A DNA stretch of 64,000 nucleotides from FEN-1219 sp963728995 (GTDB taxonomy: Bacteria > Pseudomonadota > Gammaproteobacteria > Steroidobacterales > Rariloculaceae). The notes below the pieces were generated by a model. It did no database searches. It was not told the origin of the DNA and saw only the letters and a list, made by a program, of their open reading frames with translations. Below, one piece after another: positions 31,023-42,708 of this stretch; within the stretch, counting starts at the first letter, position 1; the number at the start of each line of letters is the position of its first letter. Where the stretch lies: positions 890,476 through 954,475 of the forward strand of contig CAVSMD010000004.1 in NCBI GenBank assembly GCA_963728995.1. The letters are read 5' to 3'. The translations under genes and the position numbers were made by a program.

Positions 31023-34000
31023 CTAGAAGGATAGAGACACCCCAAGGGCGTAACGACGGCCGCGCTCGTCGCCTATGACGCCGAGCCCCGGACCCACGCT
31101 GAAGTTGTCGCTGAACGCTCCCGTGAAGCCGAGAAACTCTTGCGGACCCCGGTCGAACAGGTTGTTGATGGTTCCGAAGATCGTGATCCGGTTGTTGCCC
31201 ATCCCGAGGCGATAGCGGACGCTGGCATCCACGAGCACCTGGCTCTCGAGGGTGTTGTCGGCCACGTCCCAGCGCGTGCTCGTGCCGTTGAAGTTCCAGT
31301 TCGGGTTGATCAGCTGCTCGCCCGTGTAACGCGCCGACAGACTCACCGACAAGGGTCCTTTCACCAGGCTGCTCGACACCACACCCGTCCATTCCGGATA
31401 CAGGTACCGGCCCTGGACCTCCGTCTTCGTGCCGGCGCTGTCCGTGTTGGAGCGCTCGTTCAGATGGCTGCCGAAGAACCGAACGCTGACGGCGCTGCCA
31501 CCGAACCAAGGCATGTCCTTGCGGTAGTTGATCTCGAGATCCACGCCCTGGGCCTTGACCGACGCCTGGTTGAAATACGGCACGCCCGACGAGCGCGATG
31601 GAGGGCATGCCGGGGAACGCAGGCAACGGCGGACCCGTGCGCGTGATGAAGCTGCAAAGATCGACGTCGTTGTCGACATAGCACCCGCTGACGACCTGGG
31701 CGGCCAGGATCTGGTTGATGTTGTTCGTGACCTCGATCGTGTAAGCGTCCACCGAGGCGCTGATGCCGTCGGCCCAGTGTGGCTGGTAGACAAAGCCGTA
31801 TACCTTGGTCTTCGCACTTTCGGGCTGGATGTCCGGCGTTCCGTTCGAGAAGGTGGTTATGCCGTACGACGTGCCACCGGTTGGGTCGAGCCCGTAGTCC
31901 GTGATGGTGGCAACGCCGCCCGTACGGTCGAACTTCTCACCCATCGTTGCGGCGCGCACGTCCTGGGAGACCGTGGTTCGCAGGCGCAGCTGATCGTTGA
32001 CCGTCCAGTCGAACCCGCCTTTCCAAGAGTCGACCCCGCCGACGCCGGAGTAGTCCGCATAGCGGTAGGCCACGTCGAAGTTCAGCTGCTGGACGATGCC
32101 GCGCTCGTGGACCAACGGGAGCAGCACTTCCGCGAAGGTCTCCGTCACATCCTGGGAGCCACGCGCGAACGGGACGTTCGAGAACTGAATTTCCACGTGG
32201 TTGCCGGATGCCGCGTTACCTCCGGGGACGCCGCGAATGCCGAGTGCCGCATTGTTCGCCATGACGGGCCGGGCCGTGGGATCGGAGTTGATGTCGCCGC
32301 CGGGTCCCACCTCGACGACCTGCAGGAACGATTCCTTGCGGCCGCCGTACCCTGCGGCCATCGTGATCGGGCCCGCCCAGCCCTTGCCAAGCTCGCCGTC
32401 GGCCGAGATCTCCCAGACGTCCTGGTTGATCGTGATGACCCGCTGCTTGTTCTCGCCGCTGATGTAGTCATACGGGATCGACTCCGTCGCGGACAGGAAG
32501 CCGTCCGCGTGGATCGGCACGCCCGCCTCGAACCCCGTGACCCAGTCTGCTGCCGCGGCCGACGCGTTACCGCGACCGAACAGATTCAGAGGCACGCAGT
32601 CCTGGTACAGCGGGTTGGCGGTGCCCCTCGTCGTCACGGTGACGTTGCAGGCCGGTTGCCCGGTGCTGGGATCCGTCACGACGTCGGCCGCGAGATAGAT
32701 GCGGTCGAGCCGTATGCCGCCTTTCTGGATGGCCTTCACGTCGGTTTCGCCGCTCTGGAAGTAGCCCTTGATGCCCCAGCTGCCTCCGAACGAGTACTCG
32801 AAGCCCGCGGTGACCGCATCGCTCGTGGTGGTTTGCGTCGTCGCGGCTTCCGCGCCGATGTCCTCGTTTGCGCCCACACGGCTGAACGGGACGGAGGCGA
32901 CGCCGTTGGCCGTCATGGCCGCCTGGATCGCGGGCGGCAGGAACGGGTTGCCGCTGAAGATCGTGAAGTTCCGGCGGAACGGTGGGACCGCCGGGTACGG
33001 GAACAGACCGCCGAAATTCAGCTGCGTGAAGTCGTACTCGCCGTGCAGCAACTGGCCGTAGACGCTGAATTTGTCGGTGAAGTCGTGCGTGACATAGAGG
33101 AACGCATTCTGCCGACCCGAATCCGGCGTGACGTTGATCGATGGCAATTGGCTGTCGCTGCCCGAGCCGCCGTTCGTCACCGAGCAGCCGCTCGTGCTGC
33201 AAGGGTTTCCGCGCACGTACGGGGACGGATTGGCGTTGGCATCGAGGATCTGCGTGCCCCCGGCCGCGGTCGGCAGGTAGAAGATTCCGTCGATGTCGTA
33301 GCCCAAGGCTCGTACGTCGTCGACGGCGATGAAGAACGGATTGTCTTGAGAGCTGCCCGCGCCGGCGGCGGGGTTGTTGATCAGGCCGCGGTTCGTGTAC
33401 CAGTCGTAATGCAGGACATCCGTGCTCCAGATCGGATCCTGTCGCTCCTTCTCGACGTTGAACAGGATGTGAGTCTTTTTCCCGGCGTCGAAGCCGCCGC
33501 CGACGGACGCCTTGTAGTTCTTGTTATCGCCTTCCGAGTTGGCTCCGTATTGGACGTTGGCTTTGATGCCCTTCAGTTGCTTGTCGAGGACGAAGTTCAC
33601 GACGCCTGCGACCGCGTCGGTTCCATAGGCGGCCGAAGCCCCGCCGGTCACGGTTTCCACCGATCTGAGAACGTTTTCCGGAAACATGTTGATATCGGGC
33701 CCGCCGAAGATCGTCGACGAGACGATGCGGCGACCATCGAGGAGCTGCAGCGTGCGTTTGCTCTGCAGGCCGCGCAGGTCGAGAGAGCCGGCGCCCGTGC
33801 TCGTGAAGAACGGTGACGGTGTCTGTGTCGTTGCGGAGCCGTAGAACTGCGGCAATTCCGAGAGGCCTTCGATCAGGTTCGTCGGCGCAAGCACCGACAG
33901 CTCCGTCGGCGTGACGACCGTGACGGGCACTGGTGTGTCCATGCCGTTCGTGTTGGTGATACGCGATCCGGTGACGACGACCTCTTCCGGCACCGGCTCC

Positions 34001-34119
34001 TGAGCGATCGCGATCTTGCCGAGAACGCCCATCGCGAGCATGCACGCAAGACAGAGCGGACGGATGGTCGGATGACGGCGGTGCTCCCCGGGCGTGCCGC
34101 ACGGCGCTGGTTGTCGCAT
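31023..34119 (-). CDS. TonB-dependent receptor, frameshift near C terminus
   Basis: About 1030 residues. Signal peptide (~1-40), TonB box region EEVVVTGSRI (~45-54), plug domain with LDLRGLQSKRTLQLLDGRR and GGASAAYGTDAVAGVVNF, then a 22-strand barrel ending in aromatic LGVSLSF. The frame breaks near 31590; the last ~190 residues continue in the next frame (GVPYFNQASVKAQG), and removing one base joins them. The ATG 34119 has GGGGGA upstream; in-frame codons up to 34179 are unlikely. Large size and cysteine-bearing loops suggest uptake of a bulky organic ligand. No neighbouring catabolic gene identifies it. Confidence 0.9.
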
Positions 34120-34532
34120 TGAATCCCCCGAAACGTTACAGATAGCTGATTTCATTTGCTTTATCACCGGTGGGCTCACCGGCTCCTCCCCAATTACCGA
34201 GTTGACTCAAGGAAACATAACGGAATACGAATAACGATTCTGTATTGCGCAAAATTACAGAAAACGCGGCGCTCCGCAAGTCTTTGTTGCTGCGCAACAA
34301 CCTAGACCTCGGTCGAGAGACTCGGCGAGAGCCGCTCGACCGTCCGCGCTCACGGGCCAAACGGCCCCGTCCGGGGGGCTGTGGCTAAGAACCCAATCGA
34401 CGCGCGAGGACGCGTGGGTTCCCTGACGGTGGCGGGGGAGCGCACCGGCAAAGACCGATCCGAAATCTTGCGCGGTCCGATGGTGGCTCAGAGCGTTGGC
34501 CAGCCGTAGAATCGGTGGCCTGCTCGAGCGCG
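34120..34532. other. Intergenic region upstream of TonB receptor and tRNA-Gly
   Basis: About 410 bp without a gene. The half next to the receptor (34130-34290) is much richer in A and T than the surroundings and probably holds its promoter and regulatory sites, but I could not assign boxes with confidence. The half before the tRNA is GC-rich and contains a weak hairpin (gaaccca at 34389 with tgggttc at 34415). Confidence 0.5.
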
Positions 34533-34606
34533 GCGGGTGTAGTTCAATGGTAGAACCTCAGCTTCCCAAGCTGATGGCGTGGGTTCGATTCCCATCACCC
34601 GCTCCA
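34533..34606 (+). tRNA. tRNA-Gly (anticodon CCC)
   Basis: A 74-nt cloverleaf. The acceptor stem GCGGGTG pairs with CACCCGC, the D-loop has AGTTCAATGGTAGAAC, the anticodon stem TCAGC/GCTGA encloses the loop TTCCCAA (anticodon CCC), the T-arm contains GGTTCGATTCC, and the CCA end is encoded. Confidence 0.97.
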
Positions 34607-34831
34607 CTTTCGCGCGCGAGCCCCGCGGCCCGCTAGCGCCGGCCACCCGCGTAGCGCGGGCGCGAGCCAGGTCACAATCCCAAGGCCGTAATTCGAACGC
34701 TCGTCACATTATCCCGGCCGCACCCCTGCGATCTTTTAGAAAGTCGCGCCGCGGTCGATACAGGGGCTAACTAAGGCGGAACCACGCCCGCAGTGCCGTG
34801 GGCAGCTGGCTGTGCAACCGGAACGCTCTGG

Positions 34832-36037
34832 ATGGCCGACAACGTCAATAGACTCTTGATCGTGGACGACGAGCCCGGCGTGGTCGATTTCGTCGGCGCG
34901 CTGGGGCGCAAGCTCGGCTACACGGTGGCCACGACGCCGAGCGGCGTGGAGTTCCTACGGCTCGTCGACTCGTTTCGTCCCACGATGATCATCATGGATC
35001 TGCACCTGCCGGACACCGACGGCGTGGAGCTACTGCGCCTGCTGGTATCGCGCGGCTGCAAGGCGAACATCGTGCTGATCAGCGGCTCGGACGAGCGTGT
35101 GCTCGCCACCGCGCACGAGCTCGGCGTGAATCACGGCCTGGCGATGTGCGGCTCGCTCGGCAAGCCACTCGTGCCGGCCGATCTGCAGAGCAAGCTCGCC
35201 GCAGTTCGCCATCAGGATCCGGAGGTCGACGCAGGCGATCTGCGTCGCGGTCTCGCGGCCGGCGAGCTCATTCCGTATTACCAGCCCAAAGCCACGCTCA
35301 AGCAAAACGGTTGGGTCATCGACGGCGTGGAAGCGCTTGCGCGCTGGCAGCATCCACGGCTCGGGCTCGTGATGCCGGACGAGTTCGTGCCGCTCGCCGA
35401 GCGCACGGGCCTGATCGGCGATCTCACGAACGTCATGCTGGCGGCGGGCTTGAAGCAGCTCAGGGAATGGCAGCAGCAAGGCCTGAAGCTGAACTGCGCC
35501 GTGAATCTGCCGCCGAGCCTCGTCACGGACCTGAGCTTTCCCGATCGTGTCGCCGCATTGCTGATGGAGAACCGGATCGATGCGGGGCGCTTGATCCTCG
35601 AGATCACGGAGACGGCGACGATGCAGAATCCGACGATCACCATGGACATCCTGACGCGGTTGCGCGTGAAGCGCATCGGCCTGTCACTGGACGATTTCGG
35701 CACCGGCTATTCGTCGCTGACGCAGCTGTATCAGATGCCGTTCAACGAAATGAAGATCGACAAGAGCCTCGTCATGAACGTGCCGCACAGCCGTGAGGCG
35801 AACACCATGGTCAGCTCGCTGGTCGAGCTCGGCCACAACTTGGGCTTGAAGATTTGCGCCGAGGGCGTCGAGAACAGAGCGGCGCTCGACATGCTGGCGA
35901 TCATCGCCTGCGACAGCTGTCAGGGTTACTTCATCAGCCGGCCGGTTCCGGCGGCCGACGTGCCGAGCTTCGTGAGTCACTGGAACCAGGAGAGGCCGGC
36001 GGCGTCGTTCACCGGTCTACCGAGCGCGGTGGTCTAG
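34832..36037 (+). CDS. Receiver-EAL protein (cyclic-di-GMP phosphodiesterase), copy 1
   Basis: A 401-residue two-domain protein. The receiver (1-~120) has acidic VDDEP and the phosphorylation aspartate in IIMDLHLPD. The EAL domain (~145-395) keeps the catalytic set: EALARW, the asparagine in AVNLPPS, EITETA, DDFGTGYSS, KIDKS, AEGVEN and CQGYF, so it should hydrolyse c-di-GMP. ATG 34832 is preferred to 34793, which adds unconserved residues. It is followed 20 bp later by a paralogue of the same architecture, indicating a tandem duplication in one operon. Confidence 0.92.
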   Translation: MADNVNRLLIVDDEPGVVDFVGALGRKLGYTVATTPSGVEFLRLVDSFRPTMIIMDLHLPDTDGVELLRLLVSRGCKANIVLISGSDERVLATAHELGVNHGLAMCGSLGKPLVPADLQSKLAAVRHQDPEVDAGDLRRGLAAGELIPYYQPKATLKQNGWVIDGVEALARWQHPRLGLVMPDEFVPLAERTGLIGDLTNVMLAAGLKQLREWQQQGLKLNCAVNLPPSLVTDLSFPDRVAALLMENRIDAGRLILEITETATMQNPTITMDILTRLRVKRIGLSLDDFGTGYSSLTQLYQMPFNEMKIDKSLVMNVPHSREANTMVSSLVELGHNLGLKICAEGVENRAALDMLAIIACDSCQGYFISRPVPAADVPSFVSHWNQERPAASFTGLPSAVV

Positions 36038-36057
36038 AGAAATTCGGGAGCAGCAGA

Positions 36058-37251
36058 GTGAACGAGAATCGACTATTGGTCATGGACGACGACCCCGATG
36101 TCGGCGCCTTTTTCGGTCAGGTGGGCGAGGACCTCGGCTTCGAGGTCCGGATCGTTGCCGATCCCGAGCGTTTCGCGGCGACGGTGCTGGAATTCTCCCC
36201 CACGGTGCTGCTGCTGGACCTGCAGATGCCGGGCCGCGACGGCATCGAGCTGCTGCGCGAGCTCGCCTCGCTCGACCGTAGCCCGAAAGTGCTGATCGCC
36301 AGCGGCCTCGACAGCCGCGTGCTGACCACGGCGTCGGAGCTTGGAATTTCGATGGGCGTCGACGTGGCGGGCGCCTTCTGCAAGCCGATCGCGCTCGACG
36401 AGCTCGAGGTGCTGCTCGTGCGGCTGAAGTCGCAGACCAAGATCATCACGGCCAACCACCTACGGCAGGCCGTCGAGCAAGGCCAGCTCTTGGTCCATTA
36501 TCTGCCGAAGGCCACGCTGAAAGGCCCCGGCCGCTGGATCGTCGAAGGGGCAGAGGCGCTCGTGCGTTGGGAGCACCCCGAGTACGGGTTGCTGTATCCC
36601 AAGGACTTCATCGGCCTTGCGGAAGACAGCGGGCTGATCGTCGAGGTCACGGACTTCGTGTTCCGCGCGGCGATGGAGCAGGCCCACGTGTGGTTCTCGA
36701 AGGGCCTCTACATGGAGCTTGGCGTGAACCTGTCGGCGCAGTTCCTTGGCGACCTGGGCTTCCCGGATCGGTTGCTCACGCTGGTCCGCGAGCACAACTT
36801 GGACCCCTCGATGCTGACGCTCGAGCTCACGGAAACCGCGGCCATGAACGATCCGGCCGTGGCGCTCGACATCCTCGCGCGACTGCGCGTGAAGAACATC
36901 AACGTGTGCCTCGACGACTTCGGCACCGGCGCCTCGTCGCTCACGCACCTGTACAAGATGCCGTTCAGCGAGGTGAAGCTCGACAACCAGTTCACGAACG
37001 ACATGCGGCTCCGCGAGGACGCCCGCGCGCTCGTCGAGGGGCTGATCTATCTCGCGCACAAGCTGAAGATGCGCGCCTGCGCCGAGGGCGTGGAAGACGA
37101 AGGAACGCTCGAGATGCTCGAAGCCATGCATTGCGACAAGGTGCAGGGGCATTTCATCGGCGCGGCCGTGCGGGCCAAGGAGCTCGAAGGCATCGTGGAG
37201 CGCTGGAACAGCCGGGCGCCCAGCAAGCCACGCGCCGCCGCGACGCGCTAA
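36058..37251 (+). CDS. Receiver-EAL protein (cyclic-di-GMP phosphodiesterase), copy 2
   Basis: A 397-residue paralogue of the preceding gene. GTG 36058 is the start, with GGGAG seven bases upstream. The receiver has MDDDP and the phosphoacceptor in LLLDLQMPG. The EAL domain keeps EALVRW, GVNLSAQ, ELTETA, DDFGTG, AEGVED and VQGHF. The usual Tyr of GTGYSS is Ala and the KIDKS segment reads KLDNQ, so activity may be altered. Sequence divergence from copy 1 is considerable, so the duplication is old. The partner kinase is not in the window. Confidence 0.9.
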   Translation: MNENRLLVMDDDPDVGAFFGQVGEDLGFEVRIVADPERFAATVLEFSPTVLLLDLQMPGRDGIELLRELASLDRSPKVLIASGLDSRVLTTASELGISMGVDVAGAFCKPIALDELEVLLVRLKSQTKIITANHLRQAVEQGQLLVHYLPKATLKGPGRWIVEGAEALVRWEHPEYGLLYPKDFIGLAEDSGLIVEVTDFVFRAAMEQAHVWFSKGLYMELGVNLSAQFLGDLGFPDRLLTLVREHNLDPSMLTLELTETAAMNDPAVALDILARLRVKNINVCLDDFGTGASSLTHLYKMPFSEVKLDNQFTNDMRLREDARALVEGLIYLAHKLKMRACAEGVEDEGTLEMLEAMHCDKVQGHFIGAAVRAKELEGIVERWNSRAPSKPRAAATR

Positions 37252-37337
37252 GCGGCGCCGCGGTTCTCTCCCGCCAAACGCGTTTGCTAGGATGGGGGCA
37301 TTGCCCCCAGCCGCGGGCGCATCCGTGAGTGCAGCCC

Positions 37338-39381
37338 ATGAAGCGACTTCTGAAGATCGTCGGCATCGTCGTCGGGATCCTCGTCGTGCTGCTCATCGCA
37401 CTGGTCGTCGCGGTCGGGATGCTGTTCGACCCGAACGATTACAAGGGCCAGATCACGGCCGCCGTGCAGCGCGCGACGGGGCGCCAGCTGACCCTCGACG
37501 GCGACCTCAGTCTGGTGCTCTTCCCGAGCATTCGCATTGCCGTCGGCAGCGCGTCGCTCAGCAACGCGCCGGGCTTCGGGAGCGAGCCCATGGCCCGGAT
37601 CGGCAGCGCGCAGCTCAGCCTCGGGCTCCTGCCGCTACTGTCGCGGCGAATCGAGATCAGCGACGCGCGGCTGAACGGCCTCACGCTGAACCTGGCGCGC
37701 GACGCCCGCGGCCGCAACAACTGGCAAGACCTCGGCGGCGGCCAGAGCGCGGCCCCGCCTGGCGACGGCGGCGGCGCGGCCAGGCAATCTCGACCTCGAC
37801 GTCGGGGCCATCGAGGTGGCCGATGCCCACATCGTGTGGAACGACGCGGCCGCCGGCAGCCGCTGGGAGCTGACGAGCTTCGGCCTGCAAGCGCAGGGCT
37901 TCGGTCCAGGCAAGCAGTTCCCGCTGCGGTTGAGCTTCGCGCTCGCGGGTGCCGATGTGGCGGTGAAGGTTGCGGCGCGCACACAGGCCACGCTGGCCCT
38001 CGCGAGCAACGAGTACCGGCTGCAGGATGTCGACGTCACGGTGGACGGCAGCGGCAAGGCGTGGCCGGGCGGACCGAGCCAGGCGCATCTCACGTTCGCG
38101 TCGCTGGTCGCGAACCTCGCCAACGAGACGCTCGATCTCGGCGGGCTCACCGTCGACTTCCTGGGCATCACGCTGGCGGGCTCGCTGAAAGGCGAGAAGC
38201 TGCTCAGCGACCTCGCGCTGACGGGCGCGGTGGATATTCGCGAGTTCGCGCCGCGGGCAGCGCTCGAGCGCTTCGGCGTGAAAGTCGAGACGGCGGACAG
38301 CGGTGTTCTGAAGCGCGCGAGCGCCAAGGCCAACCTGCTCTACAACTCGCGCCAGACCGGCTTGCGCGACATGCAGCTCGCGCTCGACGATTCGAAGCTC
38401 ACGGGCCGGGTGGCGCTCGAGGGGCAGCGCCTGACCTACGATCTCACGGTCGACGACATCAACGTGGATCGTTATCTGCCGCCGTCGGATCAATCGGCGA
38501 AGGCCGACGAAGGCTCGCTCGACGAGGTCGATCTGCCGCTCGATGTGCTCCGCACCCTCGGCGCGCGCGGCGATCTGAAGCTCGGCCGTGCGCAGTTCAG
38601 CGGGCTCACGCTCACGAACGCCGCGTTCGGGCTCACGGCCGACAACGGCGCCTTGCGGCTGACGCCGAGCGCACAGCTGTATGGCGGCAAAACCGCCGGC
38701 GATATTCGCCTTCAGGTGCAAGGCAATGCCGCGCGCGTCACGTTGCAGCAGAGTCTCGACGGCGTCGACCTCGCGAAGCTCGGCCAGGACCTGCTGGGCT
38801 CGCAGGACATCACGGGCACGGGCAATCTGAAGCTGAATCTGGTCGCGTCCGGCTCGAACTTGGGCGCCATGCGCCGCGGGCTCGACGGCGACGTGGCGTT
38901 CACGATCGCGAACGGCTCGCTCGAGGGGCTCGACCTCTGGTACGAGCTGCGGCGCGCCCGGGCGCGACTCGACAAGGCGGCCATTCCCGACCGGCCGGCC
39001 GGGATGCCGCGTACCACGTTCACGTCGCTGTCGGCCACGGGGATGGTCGAGGACGCGCTGCTGACCAATCGCGACCTGAACGGCAAGCTCGACTTCATGA
39101 CGATCGCGGGCACGGGCACCGTCAACCTGCTGAACGATGCCGTGAACTTCGATCTGAAGGCGACGTTCGTCGATGGTCCGGCGCTGCAGTCCGACCCCGA
39201 CATGGTGAAGTACGCCGGGGCCACGGTCCCGCTGCGCGTGACGGGCACGATCGACGCGCCGAGCGTGCTGCCGGATTTCGGGGCGATCGTGAAGGCGCGC
39301 GTGCAGCAGGAAGTGAACAAGGCGCTCGAGGAAAAGAAGGACGAATTGCGCGACAAGCTCCGCGAGCGCCTCGGCCGATGA
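37338..39381 (+). CDS. AsmA family protein, frameshift
   Basis: About 680 residues. One N-terminal membrane segment (~5-28) is followed by DPNDYKGQITAAVQRATGRQLTLDGDL, the AsmA N-terminal signature, and a long beta-rich region. The C-terminal part has the AsmA_2-type NLVASGSNLGAMRRGLDG and a terminal amphipathic helix. AsmA-like proteins are bridge-like factors acting in outer-membrane lipid homeostasis. The frame breaks near 37785, where NLDLDVGAIEVADAH resumes in another frame; one extra base accounts for this. It is followed directly by mutY, a common order in this group. Confidence 0.88.
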
Positions 39382-39388
39382 GCGCCCG

Positions 39389-40440
39389 GTGGTGACCTCC
39401 TTCGCCTCGCGACTCCTCGCGTGGTACGACGAGCACGGTCGTCACGATCTCCCGTGGCAGCGCGCTCGCACGCCGTACTCGGCGTGGGTGGCCGAGATCA
39501 TGCTGCAGCAGACGCAAGTCGCCACCGTGATCCCGTACTACGAGCGGTTCATGGCGCAGTTCCCGACCGTCGCTGCGCTCGCGGCCGCCGAGCTCGATGC
39601 CGTGCTCGGCGCGTGGGCCGGCCTCGGCTACTACGCGCGCGCGCGAAACCTCTGGCGCGCCGCGCGGATCGTCGTGGCCGAGCACGGTGGGCGCATGCCG
39701 GCAACGTTCGATGCGTTGCACGCGCTGCCCGGCGTCGGCCGCTCGACGGCCGGCGCGATCCTCGCGCAGGCGAGGGGGCAGCGCTGGCCGATCCTCGATG
39801 GCAACGTGAAGCGCGTGCTCGCGCGCTACCACGCAGTCGCAGGCTGGCCCGGCGCGCCGGGCGTCGAGCGCGAGCTGTGGCAGCACGCAGACACGCACAC
39901 GCCGCACGAGCGCGTCGCGGCTTACACACAGGCGATCATGGATCTCGGCGCCACGCTCTGCACGCGCGCGCGGCCCGCCTGCACGGTGTGCCCGCTGGCG
40001 GCGGACTGCGCGGCGGCCCGCGCGGGCACGCAGGCACGATATCCGGCGCCGCGGCCGAAGCGGGCTCGAGCGCAGCGGCAGGTCGCCGTGCTCGTCGTGC
40101 GAGATACGGAAGGGCGCGTGCTGCTCGAGCGTCGGCCGGAGCACGGCGTTTGGGGGGGCTCTACAGTCTGCCGGAGCTTCCGCCAGAGGATTCCGCGGAA
40201 GCGTGGTGCGAGCGCGCGCTCGGTGCGCGCGTCGCGGCGGCGCGTTCGCTCGCGACGATCGAGCATGCATTCACGCACTTCGATCTCGACCTCACGCCGC
40301 AGCTCCTCACGCTGGCGGGCGCGCCGGCGGTGGTGATGGATCGCCCCGATTGGCTTTGGTATAAACCCGGCACCACGCTGACCGTCGGCGTGCCGGCGCC
40401 CGTGGCGGCGTTGCTTCGCGGCGAGTCCGCACTGGCATAG
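39389..40440 (+). CDS. mutY: Adenine DNA glycosylase MutY, homopolymer frameshift
   Basis: Removes adenine mispaired with 8-oxoguanine. It shows the helix-hairpin-helix LPGVGRSTAGAI (~115) with catalytic aspartate in LDGNVKRV and the 4Fe-4S ligands C-x6-C-x2-C-x5-C (CTRARPACTVCPLAADC). The frame breaks in the G run 40152-40158: with eight G instead of seven it reads GVWGGLYSLPELP, the expected NUDIX-like C-terminal domain, and totals about 350 residues, as in E. coli. GTG 39389 is the start. It is paired with yggX. Confidence 0.95.
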
Positions 40441-40481
40441 CCGCGACGATCGACGGAAGCTTCAGCGAAAGGACGTTCGCC

Positions 40482-40748
40482 TTGGCCAGAAAAATCACCT
40501 GTGTGCTGCTAGGCCCCGACGCGGAAGGGCTCGACCGCCCGCCGTATCCCGGTGCGCTCGGTCAACGGATCTACGAGCACGTATCGAAGCTCGCCTGGCA
40601 GCGCTGGCTGAAGCATCAGACGATGCTGATCAACGAGTATCGGCTTACGCCGATCGAGCCCAAGGCGCGCAAGTTTCTCGAGGACGAGATGCAGAAGTTC
40701 TTCTTCGGCGAAGGCTCGGAGAAGCCGCCGGACTATCAGCCGAAGTAG
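40482..40748 (+). CDS. yggX: Fe(2+)-trafficking protein YggX
   Basis: An 88-residue protein protecting iron-sulfur clusters from oxidative damage. The family features GQRIYEHVSKLAWQRWLKHQTMLINEY and the KFFFGEG near the C terminus are plain. TTG 40482 is the start, 42 bp after mutY, the same neighbour as in E. coli. The usual N-terminal cysteine is present at ITCVLLG. Confidence 0.95.
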   Translation: MARKITCVLLGPDAEGLDRPPYPGALGQRIYEHVSKLAWQRWLKHQTMLINEYRLTPIEPKARKFLEDEMQKFFFGEGSEKPPDYQPK

Positions 40749-40754
40749 TCCCGC

Positions 40755-42708
40755 TCAGTTGCCCACGCGATTCTTGATCAAGTCGTCGACCACGGCCGGA
40801 TCGGCCAGCGTCGAAGTATCGCCGAGCTGATCGACGTCGTTGGCGGCGATCTTGCGCAGGATCCGCCGCATGATCTTCCCGGAGCGCGTCTTCGGCAGGC
40901 TCGGGGCCCACTGCAGGACGTCGGGGCTTGCGATGGGGCCGATCTCCTTGCGCACCCAGGCCACGAGCTCCTTGCGCAGCGCCTCGGTCGGCTGCACGCC
41001 GGCCTTCAGCGTCACGTACGCGTAGATGCCCTGGCCCTTCACGTCGTGCGGGAAGCCCACGACCGCCGCTTCGGCCACGCTGTGATGTCCGACGAGCGCG
41101 CTCTCCACCTCGGCCGTGCCGAGCCGGTGGCCCGACACGTTGATCACGTCATCGACGCGGCCCGTGATCCAGTAATAGCCGTCGGCATCGCGCCGCGCGC
41201 CGTCGCCCGTGGCGTACATGCCCGGGAATTGCTTGAAGTACGTGTCGAAGAAACGCTGATGGTCGCCATACACCGTGCGCATTTGCCCCGGCCAGCTGTC
41301 GAGCAGCACGAGGTTGCCGGACGCGGGTCCCTCGAGGATCTTGCCCGCTTGATCGACGATCGCCGGCTGCACGCCGAAGAACGGCAGCGTGGCCGAGCCC
41401 GGCTTCAACGCCATCGCGCCCGGCAGCGGCGTGATCAGCATGCCGCCGGTTTCCGTTTGCCACCAGGTGTCGACGATCGGACAGCGGCCCTCGCCGACGA
41501 CGTGGTAATACCACTCCCATGCCTCGGGATTGATCGGCTCGCCGACCGTGCCGAGCAGCTTCAGGCTGCGCCGCGAGCACGCCGTCACCGGATCGTCGCC
41601 TTCGCGCATCAGCGCGCGAATCGCCGTCGGGGCCATGTAGATGATGTTGACCTGGTGCTTCTCGACCACCTGCCAGAGCCGGCTCGCATTCGGATAGGTG
41701 GGCACGCCTTCGAACATCAGCGACATCGCGCCGTTCGCAAGCGGGCCGTAGACGATGTAGCTGTGGCCCGTCACCCAGCCGACGTCGGCCGCGCACCAGA
41801 AGAGATCGCCGTCGCGATAGTCGAACACGTATTGATGCGTGATCGAGACATGCAGCAGATAGCCGCCCGTGGTGTGCAACACGCCCTTCGGCTTGCCGGT
41901 GGAGCCCGACGTATAAAGGATGAACAGCGGGTCCTCGGCGTTCATCGGCTCCGGTGGGCAGACGACCGACGCGGCGTCCTTGAGCTCGTGGTACCAGTAA
42001 TCGCGACCCGCCACCCAATCGATATCGCCGCCCGTACGCTGCACTACGACGACCGCTTCCACTTTCACGTCCTGCAGCTTCGCAACCGCTTCGTCGACGT
42101 TGGCCTTCAAGGGAATCTTCTTGCCGCCGCGAACGCCTTCGTCCGCGGTGATCACCACGCGCGAGCCGCAATCGTGGATGCGGCCCTTGAGCGCTTCGGG
42201 CGAGAAGCCCCCGAACACGACAGAGTGAACCGCGCCGATGCGCGCGCACGCGAGCATCGCGACGACCGTCTCGGGAATCATCGGCATGTAGATCGTGACG
42301 CGGTCGCCCTTGTTGACGCCCAGGGTTTTCAGCGCATTCGCCAAACCGGCAGACGCGCTCGTGCAGATCGCGATAGCTGATCGCCCGGCTGGGCTCGTTC
42401 GGATCGTCGGGCTCCCACAGGATGGCGGTCTGATCCGCCCGCTTCACGAGGTGCCGATCCAGGCAGTTGGCCGCGACGTTCAGCTCGCCGTCCGCGAACC
42501 AGCGGACGTGCAGGTCCTTCGCCGCGAAGCTCGTGTCCTTGACCGTCGTGAACGGTTTGATCCAGTCGAGCCGCTCGCGCGCCTGCTTGCCCCAGAACGC
42601 GTCGGGGTCTCGCACCGACTCGCGGTACATCGATTCATAGTGAGTGGCGTTGATCAGCGCCTGCGCCACGAATCCCGGCGGCGGCGGGTAGACTTTTTCC
42701 TGGCTCAT
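40755..42708 (-). CDS. acs: Acetyl-CoA synthetase, homopolymer frameshift
   Basis: Activates acetate to acetyl-CoA through acetyl-AMP. Motifs are the P-loop-like YTSGSTGKPKG, WWQTETGG, YATGDGARRD and the acetylated-lysine site PKTRSGKIMRR. The frame breaks at 42343-42345: reading two T instead of three joins ERVCRL to ANALKTLGV and gives about 650 residues, the E. coli length. ATG 42708 fits the family N terminus; upstream in-frame codons to 42729 are not expected. It is convergent with yggX. Confidence 0.94.

Noticed and set aside
31528..33816. A 762-codon frame antisense to the TonB receptor
   Set aside because: The receptor on the minus strand has plug and barrel motifs; the plus-strand frame has none.
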